Assembly (NCBI GenBank): GCA_015056945.1
Contig: SVFH01000005.1
Span: 62,001-126,000 of the forward strand
Length of the DNA stretch: 64,000 nt
Direction of reading: 5' to 3'
Origin: Lachnospiraceae bacterium
GTDB taxonomy: Bacteria; Bacillota; Clostridia; Lachnospirales; Lachnospiraceae
In this document: in pieces, positions 1 to 9,881 of the stretch
How positions within the stretch are numbered: position 1 is the stretch's first letter
Layout of the letters: each line of letters starts with the position of its first letter
Position numbers and translations under genes: made by a program
Notes under the pieces: generated by a model
Told to the model about the DNA's origin: nothing
Database searches by the model: none
The model's input: the letters and a program-made list of their open reading frames with translations, nothing else

Positions 1-658
1 CTTCTCTCAAAGCCATTTCCGCCATACCGATTACAGCATTCATAGGTGTCCTGATTTCATGACTCATATTAGCCAGAAAATCCGTTTTCATCTGCGCCGC
101 ACGTTCAATCTCTTCATTTGCATTCATCAAAGAATACCGATCATAAGCCATATCCGAAATTATTTTAGACATACGATAAATGAAATCCGTAGAACGCTCC
201 AGTTCTTCTTTATCAATCAGTCTGATTTTTTGATATGCCGCAACAAATCCATCTGCATCAACACCAATCTCGTCCGCATATTGGCGGAGCTTCTCTTCCG
301 GAATATCCTCCGTCCTTACCTGACCACCGTTAATACTCCCAACCCTAACGCCGTTTGCAATAATAGGTGCAGCGAAATCAACCAGCCCTGTGTGACAATT
401 AAAAATAACTGCTTTTCCTTCTTGGTATGCCAATTCACCGCCCTTTTTATCACAGGCTTCGCATCTTGCCTTTCCAATCGCCGTCTTTTTTACATATTCA
501 CAGCAAAAATCTGCGCCCAGTGTATCTTTGGTTACCATTACACCATCCGCATCAGCAATTCCGATTGCGAGATTACACATACCGCAAAAAGAATCCTGAA
601 TATTTTGTAGTGTATCCACATTAATCAAATCTGTCAGTCGTAGTTCATCTCGTTCCAT
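1..658 (-). CDS. PocR-domain sensor histidine kinase (3' part cut by window edge)
   Basis: Only the first 219 codons are inside the window. The start at 658 follows a GAGGG ribosome-binding site. Residues about 8-150 look like a PocR-type ligand-binding domain, with Cys-rich pieces ([20 protein letters not shown]) and a conserved SINGGQ stretch. A short helical linker follows, then the dimerisation/phosphoacceptor box [10 protein letters not shown] with the phosphorylated His at about residue 200. There is no membrane segment, so this is a soluble sensor. The ATPase domain, and any receiver domain, lie outside the window. The double-receiver protein lies 40 bp upstream in the same direction, so the two probably form one operon. 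PocR domains elsewhere bind small organic ligands; the ligand here is unknown. Confidence 0.88.
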   Translation of the reverse strand, partial: MERDELRLTDLINVDTLQNIQDSFCGMCNLAIGIADADGVMVTKDTLGADFCCEYVKKTAIGKARCEACDKKGGELAYQEGKAVIFNCHTGLVDFAAPIIANGVRVGSINGGQVRTEDIPEEKLRQYADEIGVDADGFVAAYQKIRLIDKEELERSTDFIYRMSKIISDMAYDRYSLMNANEEIERAAQMKTDFLANMSHEIRTPMNAVIGMAEMALRE

Positions 659-697
659 CGCGTAACCCTCTGTTCCCCATTTATAAAAATAAATTTA

Positions 698-1504
698 TCA
701 CTTTATTGTCTGTCGAATTGTATTTATCAGTTTATCGCCATCAATCGGTTTCAACAAATATCCCTGCGGCTTCATTGCCAACACCTTTTGAATTTTAGAC
801 GTATCATTAATACCTGTCAAAAAGATTACCGGTACCTCTTTCAAGTCATCCCTCTCGCGAATTTTTTCTAACACTTCAGCACCATCCATATCCGGCATTT
901 CATAATCCAGAAGAATCAGATTTGTTTTCTTTCTGGAAAGGAAGTTCAGTCCTATTCTACCGCTAACAGCCGTTGCAACGTTGTATTCATCCTTCAGTCG
1001 TTCTTTGATAATACGAAGCATAATCGGATCATCATCAATTACCAGAACATGTTTCACAACGGAGGCTTCCTGTGCTTTCCGCTTTGCTTCCGCAAGCGCT
1101 TCCTGCTGTTCTTTTAACTGACGTTCTTCTTCCTCTTTCTGCACCAGGAAATACTTCAACTGTTCGCCGACAGTTACTGCAGTAAAAGGTTTCATAACAA
1201 CCAACTTAATGATTTCACCTTTAATATGCATAAACTCTTCGCAAGCTTCCGCATCACCGATTAGAATAAACGTAATTCCTTTTTCAGCCAGATCCCCCAT
1301 ATAATTGGCAAGTTTCTGAATACGTTCTTTGCTCTCTGCGCCGATACAGTATACAAATGCATCCGGCTTAAAATATTCCATATGCATCATAATATCATCT
1401 GTACGCATCGAAGTCGTCATGCTTTCAAAATCTTCATTCAACACATAAAAAAAATCATCTATAATGGATTGATTTGTCCCCGCCAGTAAAACTCTTTTCT
1501 TCAT
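698..1504 (-). CDS. Double receiver-domain response regulator (pseudo-receiver + CheY-like receiver)
   Basis: About 268 residues. The C-terminal half is a canonical receiver: acidic pocket DDD near residues 157-159, phosphoacceptor Asp near 200 in LLDYEMPDMDG, then FLTG and LLKPID. The N-terminal about 120 residues have the length and pattern of a second receiver, ending in MKPF. At the place of the phosphoacceptor they read FKPDAFVYC, so that domain is probably not phosphorylated. A charged Glu/Lys/Gln-rich helix (about 122-150) joins the two. There is no DNA-binding output domain, so it likely acts by protein contact, plausibly with the PocR kinase just downstream. The start at 1504 follows AAGGGG at 9 nt; an in-frame ATG at 1513 is the alternative. 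Confidence 0.85.
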   Translation of the reverse strand: MKKRVLLAGTNQSIIDDFFYVLNEDFESMTTSMRTDDIMMHMEYFKPDAFVYCIGAESKERIQKLANYMGDLAEKGITFILIGDAEACEEFMHIKGEIIKLVVMKPFTAVTVGEQLKYFLVQKEEEERQLKEQQEALAEAKRKAQEASVVKHVLVIDDDPIMLRIIKERLKDEYNVATAVSGRIGLNFLSRKKTNLILLDYEMPDMDGAEVLEKIRERDDLKEVPVIFLTGINDTSKIQKVLAMKPQGYLLKPIDGDKLINTIRQTIK

Positions 1505-1536
1505 TGTAGCCATCCCCTTACCTTAAAGATAGTCTT

Positions 1537-1564
1537 ATTATACCATAATTTTGTGAATTGTGAA
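1537..1564 (-). promoter_or_regulatory. Sigma-A-type promoter for the receiver/PocR kinase operon
   Basis: On the minus strand a TTCACA -35 (1564-1559) lies 16 bp from a perfect TATAAT -10 (1542-1537) with an upstream TG (extended -10). It sits about 33 bp before the receiver-protein start. Confidence 0.7.
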
Positions 1565-1616
1565 TAATTTTCTGACAATTTAGCCATTTTATTTGTTTTT
1601 GTTTCTTCTTTTAGAG

Positions 1617-2309
1617 CTAATCATTCGTCAAATCGCCATCTCCCGAAATCGGTATCACCTCTCCCAAATATGTCGGCAAAGGCTTAACTTGCGAAGATAT
1701 AAAATCCTTCACTCTTGCCAAAAATTCACGTGCCTCATTACGGTATCTGGTTTGATATACATGATAATCGGCAGGTACTCCGTAAGCATTCAGCCCAAGT
1801 TTTCCGGCAATATACAAAGACCGGTATAAATGATATTCCTGTGTAACAATTATCACTGTATCCGCCGCAAAAACTTCTTTTGCACGATACATGGTTTCAT
1901 ATGTAGAAAATCCGGCATGGTCCATAAAAATATCCGACGATGGTATTCCTTCTTTCATCGCATATTTTTTCATTGTATTTACTTCATCATAGCCGTTCTG
2001 TCCATGATCTCCGCTCATAAGAAGCTTCGGCACAGCACCCGTTTCATACAACTCATCCCCTCTCTTAATACGGTCGGCAAGCATCATACTTGGAGTTCCG
2101 TCATCCCATACAAGGCACCCCAAAACAATTGCACAATCAACATCGTTCAACAAAGTTGCTTCCTCTGTTGTCAAAATTCGGTCCGACACACTGTTTATCA
2201 TATAAAGATTGATTCCGATTACTGTCAGGAATCCCGCCAGACAAATACCCGTCAGACTTAATACAACAATCACTATCTTCTTCACATTCTTTTTCATCAT
2301 TTTTTTCAT
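1617..2309 (-). CDS. SanA/YdcF-like DUF218 membrane-anchored protein
   Basis: 230 residues. A lysine-rich N-terminus is followed by one hydrophobic segment (about 10-32), suggesting a membrane anchor with an external domain. The rest matches the DUF218 (ElyC/SanA/YdcF) fold: AIVLGCLVWDDGTPS, then LMSGDHGQ, then FSTYETMYRAKE and VTQEYHLYRSLYIA. Family members are linked to envelope barrier function, including vancomycin exclusion by SanA, but the biochemical reaction is not firmly known. The start follows an AGGAAAC ribosome-binding site. It is transcribed towards the receiver gene and is separated from the large secreted protein by a strong terminator. Confidence 0.85.
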   Translation of the reverse strand: MKKMMKKNVKKIVIVVLSLTGICLAGFLTVIGINLYMINSVSDRILTTEEATLLNDVDCAIVLGCLVWDDGTPSMMLADRIKRGDELYETGAVPKLLMSGDHGQNGYDEVNTMKKYAMKEGIPSSDIFMDHAGFSTYETMYRAKEVFAADTVIIVTQEYHLYRSLYIAGKLGLNAYGVPADYHVYQTRYRNEAREFLARVKDFISSQVKPLPTYLGEVIPISGDGDLTND

Positions 2310-2376
2310 GTCTGTTTCCTCCGAAGCCCCTGCTATTTACAAATCAATTATAGCATCATACACATAGCTTTTCCAT

Positions 2377-2425
2377 AAAAAAGAGGACCGTTACACGACC
2401 AAAAATTTTAGCCGCGCAACAGTCC
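2377..2425 (-). terminator. Rho-independent terminator of the large secreted protein gene
   Basis: On the minus strand a 15-bp stem, with several G-U pairs and no mismatch (2411-2425 with 2385-2399), closes an A/U-rich 11-nt loop and is followed by TCTTTTTT. It lies 26 bp after the stop of the 1699-residue protein. Confidence 0.88.
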
Positions 2426-2450
2426 CTTGCATGTCTCAAATATACTTCTT

Positions 2451-5400
2451 TTATCTTACGATTTTTACCTTACATGTGAATGTGTACGGTTTTTTATCTA
2501 CTGCTCCGTCCGTAAGCGTCACAGCAAATTTCAAGGTGTAAGTACCTTGTGATTTTTTAATTGTGGTAGGTTCTTTGTCTGTTCTGAAGCTCAAAATTCC
2601 GTTTTCGTATTTTAAGTCATCTGTGTAGTTTAAGAGTTCCACATTTTTAATGTCTGTCCATCTTCCGTTTGTATATGCTTCAGGGAAAACAAGCATTCGA
2701 TTTCCTTTGTTTGCATATAAAGTATCTCCGTGAGATGATTTCACGAATTTAACACTGCCCTGTTTTACCTGGAAAGTAACCGGTGCTGCTTTCACAATAA
2801 CATCCTCATACTTGCAAACCGGTGTCACCTTATACATCTTCTTGGTAGAAAGCTGTACGCCTTCTTTCGCATATACCTTACACTTTCCGTTTCCATCATA
2901 AGTTGTTTCAAACAAAGCCGCATCAGCACCTTCTAAATGCATATCTTCAAGGAACATATTCTCAAGATTTCCCTTTTCGGTTACACTTAATGTCATATAT
3001 GTACCATAACGGTCTAACACGTCAATGCTGCCCTTCTTGGTTACCTTGATTGACTTCTCAAGTGACTCATCTACAATCTTTACATTAAAGTTAAAGGACA
3101 CCGTTCCTGCACCAAGCTTTGTTTCTGCTTTGTACTTGTAAATACCCGTTTCAAGATATGTACCGGCCTTTTTATCACCTTTGTCAACAACAGAAGCGAA
3201 AATTTCAGTCGGATATCCCTCAATCCTCAAGTTATGCTCCATTGCTTTCTTGGATTTTTCATCCAAACCGGTAATCCGGGTTCCTTCTGTTTCAACAGAG
3301 GAAAGATTACCGCTGTTACCGATTTGAACCTCAATATAATCATATGCATCACGATACATTGCTTCATTTACATTTAATGTAAGAGTATTCTTTGAAAGTT
3401 TTACTTTGGTCTTGGATACAAGAACTTTGTTTTTAATGGTTACATCCACAGTTCCCTTCCAGTTGTCATTAGAAATTCTGAATTTCATAACATCTGTAGC
3501 TTTTACTGCAGTATCCGGATTCGCTAATTCAACACAAATACCGTTCCATGAAGTATACAGATAATAAGTATTCTTACCTACTTTAACAGGAGTGCCTTTA
3601 CTTTCGTCTCCCCAATTAAATGTTACCAGTTCAGTAAGCTTACCTGTCTTTGCATCAACAAGCTGCACCTTACCCTCGAGAGAATCCAGTGCACCTTTTG
3701 TATCAGAAAATACCGGTGTATATGACAACTTTGTAATGCCGTAATAGGTATTCATTTCTCCAACATTACCCTTAATCGCCCAGAATTTTGATACCTTCGG
3801 TGCCTTTTTAACGGTTTTTACCGTAAAGGTTGTTGTTCCTATATAGTTTGCAGCATCTGCGTGCACTTCGTATGCCAGAGTAACCTTCTTCTGAGTCGCG
3901 GTTAAATCTTTCCCGACAAACTCATCCCTTAAAGATAATGCATACTTATTGGTCTCATTCCAGTGTAAAATAAAAGGACTGTTCTGATCAGCAATTTCCA
4001 TATTTACCAATGCGCCCTTTGCAACTTTGGTTGTAAATTCAATATCGGCGCCTTTTTTGTAAAACTCGTTATACGGAGCATTCTGTTTGATTGTAAGCTT
4101 AATTTTTGTTTCTTTTACAACAATTTTTAATTTGCTTTCAAATTGCTTCTTTTCGCCCTTTACCGTATATTCTGCCTGTAATGTTACATTATATGTTCCG
4201 TTCTTTAATGACGGATTCTTCAAAGTAACAAGATACATACTGTTTTCGGCATACTTAATGTCAAAGTTCTTTGCATGTTCCGCTTCTTTGATTTTCATTT
4301 CGCCTGTAATCACAACATCGTTGTGGCTGAAAATCTCAACAAAATCTCCGGGAACCTCATCATTTAATCCTTTATCAAGTGTTACGGATGCCGTACCCAT
4401 CTTAGGCGCATAATCCACACGCTCCAACTTAAAGCCTTTGGCCGTCTTTACTTCGTCAGATGAAATAACAGAAAGTGTTGTTGTTCCGGCTTTTACAAAT
4501 TCATAAGGAATTGTGATTGTCACGAAATTCTCCGCTACTTCTGTTTTCACTTTGCCAAGCTTTAATACAGAGGTATCTTCACTCTTTACAGTAAGTTTCT
4601 TAGCAACCTTATAATTCTCGGAAGCAACTTTCACTGTAAGCATACCCTTCATTTCTGTCGGATTTGCATCTGTCAATGTAAATACTTCCGGCGCAAAAGA
4701 AAATAAATCATTTGCAGTTACAACTAAGTTAGCCTTCTTTATTGCAAGTGCCTTTTTACTGTTTGCGCTCATAACAGAAACCTGTAAGGTTTTCTTGCCT
4801 TTTGTAGCCGCAGTATAGCTTCTCGGAGCGCAGATTGCAGCCTCGGAAATAAGTTCTTCTGATAAAAGTTCTCCCTTTTCCTTGTCTGTCCATTTTACGG
4901 AAAGCTTGCCTGCCTTCACATACTGTTTTAGTAAATCAACTGCCTCCTTGGATGAATTGTTTGTCAAAAGTTCTGCGCACAAAACAATCTTTTCATCCTT
5001 CTTAATGGAATTCGGTAATGCAATATAAGCCTGTTCGTTATTAAAGGCACCGATTTCAACACCGGTAATCCAAACAAGATCCACACGCACCAAAACAGAA
5101 ACCGGATTTCTTCCCTTTACGGTATATATAGCTTCTGCCTGCATGAAATCTGCACCTGCATAATCTGCTAAATTAACGGATGCATCTTTCCATGCAAAAG
5201 TACCCTCTGCACCTTTAACAATCGCATTCAAATCAATGTCTGCCAATGTGCCGTTTACCTGCGGAGCTGCGTAGATTGCAGGAATTGCAGGTACTTTAAC
5301 AGTAGGAAGCACGCGAATTACACAGGTTGCGCTTGCTCCTGCATAGCTGACTTTGACTACTGTCTCACCAAAACCGGTAATCTTATAGGGATACTTTTTG

Positions 5401-7550
5401 CCCCAACCGTTTTCGTAGTAATAATCCGGAAGGAATTCAATACCGTTTCCGCTTACAACTTCCCATGTACAAGTATCCGGCCAAATGTTTTCTGTAGCAG
5501 GTAAATATGCTACTTCAAGGAAATGAACATCTCCGTTGTCCGTACCATCCCATTCAAGTTCAATCTCGGGATATGTAAATTTAAACTTTGTTGCGCCATG
5601 GACTGTGTTGTAGTTCCAAAGTTGTGCAATCCTTTCGCCTGCGGCATCAAGATAAGTACACAATACTGTCACTGAAGAACCGGGGGTAGCTCCATATAAT
5701 ACCCAATCCTCTGTAAAATGTTCCAGACCTGCTTCTCCATCCACAATACGAAATGAAATATTATGCGCTCCCTCTTCCTCTACGGTAAGCACTAATCCGT
5801 TTACCGTGTCCAAAAGACCTTTTTCGTATGTAACAGAAGGATTATACAACACATTGGGAAACGTCGCCTCAATCCTACTCATATCATCAACGATTAATTT
5901 TGTATACCCAGCATCAGTCCAGTATCTTATTGAAGCTACGGGATTGTGAATCAATCCTTCTCTAAAAACATACAAGGGGTGTTCTGAAGCCACAGTAAAA
6001 TCAGCTGCTTCTCCCAATCCGGGCAAAAGAACATTTTTATACAATTCATTGTTTTCCGTAGCGTACACTGTAACAAAAGTGTCCTCACTGTATTCCCTCT
6101 TATCTGCAAACGTAAGAACGGTTTCTTTATCGTCGTTTAATTGGATTGAAATCTCACCGTTGATATCACTCTCTAACGCTTCAGGGTTTTCAAAGCCCCA
6201 AACCACCATCGTTTCATTTCGTTCCTTGATCACAACACCATCCGATTCCTCACCGGGTTCTATCAGATTATTAAACTGGAAATTAATCTGCCCTCTATCT
6301 TCCGATAATATACGCGTACGTAACATTTCATAAATATCTTTCTTAATTACATAACCGCCTGCAGCAGATTGTGTGACAAAAATATTATCAAACTTTATTC
6401 CTTTTGAAGACCAGTAAGAAACAATATCCTCACAAACATCTGCATTAAAAGAATCAGCATCAATCATATTAGAATCAAGTGTTAATGCAGAAGAACCATC
6501 ATCCTGTACACTGGCATATCCTATATATTTGCCATCTTCATTAAACGGTCCCATTTCGGTACCGGGAGGTAAGGTTCCGCCACCATTATTTTCGTTTACC
6601 CCTTTAATTGTATAGGTCTTACCTGCTTCAAGTTCGGCCAAGTCTAATACATAAGTATCTACATACCAGCCTTCACGAATGGAAACATATGCATCTGAAA
6701 GATAATCGTTTCCGTCAAAAAGTGCATATTCTTCACAATCACCATATGCTAAGACAAGTTTTTCACGCTCCTCATGTGCCCAGTATAGCATGATTTCACA
6801 TTCGCTATAACAACCGAAATCAGTTGATGCAAAACAAACAGACATACCCTCATCCGGATTACCGATTGAATATGAAACCGAAAGCTCCACCTCATTCTCG
6901 CGTTTTATCGGTGACCAAAATTCATATCCATATGCAACATGGTCATCCATGATTTGAAAAGCAATATTCGTTTCAAATTCCTCTGTTTCTTTCATAATCT
7001 TCAGTGCTTCATTCCATAATTCAGACGAAATAGTATGGAACCCTGAAGATTTCTCTAAATTAAAGAAAACTCTTTGAAACGGTTCCGTTTGTGCCTGTAA
7101 AACAGCAATCAGATTTTCTGTCGTCACTTCCATACCTGAAGCTCTCATCTCATCTTCATATATGGCAAGTATACGTCCAAACACATCATTTTCATTAATC
7201 GTACCTGTATACGGCACCTCATTTGCTTGCGTATCCGCAACAACATTAGATTCCTCTGTTATTTCTTCAGATTCTTCTGTTACCTCTTCAGAAGCTTCCT
7301 CCGTCGTTTCTTCTGACACAGTTTCCTCTGTTACCTCTTCAGAAGCTCCCTCTGTCGTTTCTTCCGACACTGCTTCCTCTGTTACCTCTTCAGAAACTTC
7401 TTCCGAAGCTTCCTCTGACACAACTTCTTCCGCATTCTCTGCAGCTAAAACACGGATGGATGATAACTCAACGGTAGAGAGCATCATAATCAGTGCCAAA
7501 GCTATTGCAAAAACACGTCTGAAAGTTGCTTCAATCTTTCTCTTTTTCAA
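2451..7550 (-). CDS. Large secreted repeat protein with acidic Ser/Thr/Glu linker
   Basis: About 1699 residues from a TTG start at 7550, behind GGAGG at 10 nt. A TTG at 7586 opens a longer frame but has no ribosome-binding site. A basic N-terminus and a hydrophobic core followed by VLA-AEN form a signal peptide. Next comes about 60 residues of near-repeats built on SEEVTEE and SEETTEEA, then a non-repetitive stretch. The rest is long beta-rich sequence resembling serial immunoglobulin-like/bacterial adhesin modules (patterns such as KTKVKLSKNTLTL and VTIKNKV). No LPXTG, SLH or catalytic motif is visible, so the surface attachment is unknown. It is probably a cell-surface or secreted structural or adhesive protein. 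I do not recognise a named family. Confidence 0.75.
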   Translation of the reverse strand: MKKRKIEATFRRVFAIALALIMMLSTVELSSIRVLAAENAEEVVSEEASEEVSEEVTEEAVSEETTEGASEEVTEETVSEETTEEASEEVTEESEEITEESNVVADTQANEVPYTGTINENDVFGRILAIYEDEMRASGMEVTTENLIAVLQAQTEPFQRVFFNLEKSSGFHTISSELWNEALKIMKETEEFETNIAFQIMDDHVAYGYEFWSPIKRENEVELSVSYSIGNPDEGMSVCFASTDFGCYSECEIMLYWAHEEREKLVLAYGDCEEYALFDGNDYLSDAYVSIREGWYVDTYVLDLAELEAGKTYTIKGVNENNGGGTLPPGTEMGPFNEDGKYIGYASVQDDGSSALTLDSNMIDADSFNADVCEDIVSYWSSKGIKFDNIFVTQSAAGGYVIKKDIYEMLRTRILSEDRGQINFQFNNLIEPGEESDGVVIKERNETMVVWGFENPEALESDINGEISIQLNDDKETVLTFADKREYSEDTFVTVYATENNELYKNVLLPGLGEAADFTVASEHPLYVFREGLIHNPVASIRYWTDAGYTKLIVDDMSRIEATFPNVLYNPSVTYEKGLLDTVNGLVLTVEEEGAHNISFRIVDGEAGLEHFTEDWVLYGATPGSSVTVLCTYLDAAGERIAQLWNYNTVHGATKFKFTYPEIELEWDGTDNGDVHFLEVAYLPATENIWPDTCTWEVVSGNGIEFLPDYYYENGWGKKYPYKITGFGETVVKVSYAGASATCVIRVLPTVKVPAIPAIYAAPQVNGTLADIDLNAIVKGAEGTFAWKDASVNLADYAGADFMQAEAIYTVKGRNPVSVLVRVDLVWITGVEIGAFNNEQAYIALPNSIKKDEKIVLCAELLTNNSSKEAVDLLKQYVKAGKLSVKWTDKEKGELLSEELISEAAICAPRSYTAATKGKKTLQVSVMSANSKKALAIKKANLVVTANDLFSFAPEVFTLTDANPTEMKGMLTVKVASENYKVAKKLTVKSEDTSVLKLGKVKTEVAENFVTITIPYEFVKAGTTTLSVISSDEVKTAKGFKLERVDYAPKMGTASVTLDKGLNDEVPGDFVEIFSHNDVVITGEMKIKEAEHAKNFDIKYAENSMYLVTLKNPSLKNGTYNVTLQAEYTVKGEKKQFESKLKIVVKETKIKLTIKQNAPYNEFYKKGADIEFTTKVAKGALVNMEIADQNSPFILHWNETNKYALSLRDEFVGKDLTATQKKVTLAYEVHADAANYIGTTTFTVKTVKKAPKVSKFWAIKGNVGEMNTYYGITKLSYTPVFSDTKGALDSLEGKVQLVDAKTGKLTELVTFNWGDESKGTPVKVGKNTYYLYTSWNGICVELANPDTAVKATDVMKFRISNDNWKGTVDVTIKNKVLVSKTKVKLSKNTLTLNVNEAMYRDAYDYIEVQIGNSGNLSSVETEGTRITGLDEKSKKAMEHNLRIEGYPTEIFASVVDKGDKKAGTYLETGIYKYKAETKLGAGTVSFNFNVKIVDESLEKSIKVTKKGSIDVLDRYGTYMTLSVTEKGNLENMFLEDMHLEGADAALFETTYDGNGKCKVYAKEGVQLSTKKMYKVTPVCKYEDVIVKAAPVTFQVKQGSVKFVKSSHGDTLYANKGNRMLVFPEAYTNGRWTDIKNVELLNYTDDLKYENGILSFRTDKEPTTIKKSQGTYTLKFAVTLTDGAVDKKPYTFTCKVKIVR
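7240..7440 (-). repeat. Tandem repeat coding for an acidic Ser/Thr/Glu linker
   Basis: Roughly 51-bp units encode SEEVTEE-x-x-SEETTEEA; two full copies and several partial ones can be read. The repeat is coding (it lies after the signal peptide of the large secreted protein) and is a likely site of length variation by slippage. Confidence 0.75.
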
Positions 7551-7746
7551 TTCCTTTCTTCCTCCTTTTAGTATGGTTTTTATCAAAAAACTACAAGTAC
7601 TATGCTAGCATAATTTCCCCCTCAATACAATGGATATTCCATGCAAAATACGCTGATTTATTACGAATTTACTACATTTTTTGAACTTGTTCACGGGCAC
7701 ATATCACAATATTGTTATTTTTGTTTTATATGTGCTTTTAGACTGA

Positions 7747-9516
7747 TCAATTGAAACAATCACCTTTTACAAGTTCAATCAACTCATCAAGCTTCTTTTC
7801 TCCCAACTCTTGTTTTACCGGTTCTGCATCCCGTACCCTCACGGATACAGATTGATTCTTCTGCTCATTCTCCCCTACAATAACTAAATAGGGAATTTTA
7901 TCCATCCTTGCTTCGCGGATTTTATATCCAAGCTTTTCATTTCTGCCATCCACTTCCACACGTATGTCATTTTCATTCAGATATTTTGCTACATCCTCCG
8001 CATAATCATTGTATTTTTCCGAAACAGGCAACACTTTCACCTGCACCGGTGCAAGCCATGCCGGAAATTTACCTGCATAATGCTCAATCAAAATTCCGAT
8101 AAAACGTTCAATAGAACCAAATACCACTCTATGCAGCATAATCGGACGGTGCTTTTCTCCATCTGCACCGATATAATCAATATCAAATCTCTGCGGAAGC
8201 TGGAAGTCTAACTGAATCGTTCCGCATTGCCACGTTCTGCCTATGGAATCCTTTAAGTGAAAATCAAGCTTCGGTCCGTAAAAGGCACCGTCTCCTTCGT
8301 TCACAACATAGGATTTGCCCATTCCCTGTACGGCCTTTTCCAGTGCCTGCGTAGCAAGTTCCCAATCTTCATCGCTTCCGATGGAATGCTCCGGTCTCGT
8401 TGACAATTCTATCTCATACGTGAAACCAAACTTCTGATATACCTCATCAATCAATCGCATTACACCTTGGATCTCATCCGTCACCTGATCCTCACGCATA
8501 AAAATATGTGCATCATCCTGCGTAAAAGAACGTACTCTCATCAATCCATGCAACGTACCTGATTTCTCGTTACGGTGAACATGCCCAAGCTCTCCCATTC
8601 TAATTGGCAATTCTTTATAGGATTTCGGCTCCATTTTGTAGATCAACATACCTCCCGGGCAACTCATCGGTTTGATTGCATAGTCATCGCCCTCAACCTG
8701 AAGAGAATACATGGAGTCTCTGTAAAAATCCCAGTGCCCGGACGTCTCCCAAAGACTTCTTTCCAACATAATCGGCGTGGAAACCTCCACGTAACCATCC
8801 CTGCGATGAAGCTTTCTCCAGTAATCAATCAACTGATTTTTAATTACCAGTCCTTTCGGTAAAAACACCGGCAATCCCGGGCCCTCTTCAAAAATCGTGA
8901 ATAAGCCCAGTTCTTTCCCGAGCTTTCTGTGGTCTCTTGCCTTCGCCTCTTCCACCATGTGCAAATATTCTTCTAACTGAGACGCTTTCGGAAACGAAAT
9001 ACCATAAATTCTCGTAAGCATCTGATTCTTTTCATTTCCTCTCCAATATGCTCCTGCCACCGATAAAAGTTTGATTGCCTTAATCTGGCAAACATTTGTA
9101 ATATGAGGTCCCGCGCAGAACTCCTCATATTCCCCCTGACTGTAAAAGCTGATTTTTTCATTGGCATCCAGTGCCTGAATCAATTCAACTTTATACTTCT
9201 CTCCCGCTTCTTCCATGAATTGCAGAGCTTCTTCTTTTGACTTTTCACATACCTGCAGGGAAAGAGATTCCTTTGCGATTTTTCTCATTTCGTCTTCAAT
9301 CTCTTTCAAATGCTCTTCCGAAAAAGCAAACGCAAATTCAAAATCATAATAAAAGCCGTTTTCAATTGCGGGGCCGATTGCGCATTTCGTCTCAGGCCAC
9401 AAACGTTTTACAGCCTGCGCAAGTACATGTGCACTCGTATGCCAGAATGCCTTTTTTCCCTCTGCTTCCTCAAACCCAATTTCTGCGATTTCTCCGTTTC
9501 TTCTTAAAATCTTCAT
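7747..9516 (-). CDS. thrS: Threonine--tRNA ligase, short form without TGS domain
   Basis: 589 residues from the ATG at 9516, which follows AAAGGAG at 10 nt. The frame runs further upstream, but no better start is visible. It charges tRNA-Thr. The editing domain has HTSAH near residues 26-30 and CAGPH near 160. The class II core shows motif 2 (RNEKSG, TLHGLMRVRSFTQDDAHIF) and the zinc ligands in MSCPGG, DDAH and MLHR. The anticodon-binding domain is at the C-terminus (PVQVKVLPVSEKY, VEVDGRNEKLGYKIREA). Most bacterial enzymes are about 640 residues with an N-terminal TGS domain; here the protein begins almost directly with the editing domain. Expression is governed by the T-box leader upstream. 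Confidence 0.96.
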   Translation of the reverse strand: MKILRRNGEIAEIGFEEAEGKKAFWHTSAHVLAQAVKRLWPETKCAIGPAIENGFYYDFEFAFAFSEEHLKEIEDEMRKIAKESLSLQVCEKSKEEALQFMEEAGEKYKVELIQALDANEKISFYSQGEYEEFCAGPHITNVCQIKAIKLLSVAGAYWRGNEKNQMLTRIYGISFPKASQLEEYLHMVEEAKARDHRKLGKELGLFTIFEEGPGLPVFLPKGLVIKNQLIDYWRKLHRRDGYVEVSTPIMLERSLWETSGHWDFYRDSMYSLQVEGDDYAIKPMSCPGGMLIYKMEPKSYKELPIRMGELGHVHRNEKSGTLHGLMRVRSFTQDDAHIFMREDQVTDEIQGVMRLIDEVYQKFGFTYEIELSTRPEHSIGSDEDWELATQALEKAVQGMGKSYVVNEGDGAFYGPKLDFHLKDSIGRTWQCGTIQLDFQLPQRFDIDYIGADGEKHRPIMLHRVVFGSIERFIGILIEHYAGKFPAWLAPVQVKVLPVSEKYNDYAEDVAKYLNENDIRVEVDGRNEKLGYKIREARMDKIPYLVIVGENEQKNQSVSVRVRDAEPVKQELGEKKLDELIELVKGDCFN

Positions 9517-9615
9517 ACCTTGTTGCTCCTTTCTTTTTTTTGCTATTGCAGAATCCCTTGTATTCCCAATCGAATTCTGCAATCAAACACTAGTAATATG
9601 GTTACGCAACAACAT

Positions 9616-9659
9616 AAGAAAAGCACCCATAAGACCATATAAAACAGTCTTAAGGGTGC
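9616..9659 (-). terminator. T-box terminator hairpin upstream of thrS
   Basis: On the minus strand GCACCC-TTAAGAC pairs with GTCTTA-GGGTGC (9659-9623) around a short A/U loop and is followed by TTTTCTT. It overlaps the region that would form the antiterminator with the T-box bulge, as expected for tRNA-controlled attenuation. Confidence 0.9.
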
Positions 9660-9875
9660 ATATCGCACGGTTCCACCTTAACTTTTCACTTTAGATTCCA
9701 ACAAATCCTATCCTTTAACGCAGGAATACGGTAACACTTACTGACAGGTTCAGCATTACAGCTCCGGAATGGTTTTCGTCTACCTTTCACATAAACAGCT
9801 CCCACCAAATGCCGTTCTCTCTGGATGTTTCCGCATAAACTACTCTTTTCCGTCATCGCTTTTCTTATGTTATTT
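9616..9875 (-). promoter_or_regulatory. T-box riboswitch leader of thrS (Thr-specific)
   Basis: The minus strand carries the T-box core AAGGTGGAACCGTGCGA (about 9680-9664), which is preceded by the stem I pieces AGAGTA and AGAGAGAAC and by a GGTGGGAGC bulge motif. A candidate specifier ACC lies at 9773-9771, just before ATTCCGGAGC. ACC is a Thr codon, matching thrS. Uncharged tRNA-Thr would stabilise the antiterminator and allow thrS transcription. The leader fills most of the 404-bp gap between the sugar isomerase gene and thrS. Confidence 0.92.
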
Positions 9876-9881
9876 GAATGG

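Noticed and set aside
59-610. Open frame on the plus strand of 183 codons
   Set aside because: It is antisense to the PocR kinase, which has recognisable domains on the minus strand.
7240-7440. Regular repeats considered as a CRISPR array
   Set aside because: The repeats are contiguous, imperfect, without spacers, and in frame with a protein.
7162-7608. Ser/Val-rich open frame on the plus strand
   Set aside because: It is the mirror of the Ser/Glu repeat linker of the secreted protein and has no ribosome-binding site.
7695-7740. Inverted repeat GCACATAT/ATATGTGC after thrS as a terminator
   Set aside because: On the minus strand no T run follows the stem, and the loop is long.
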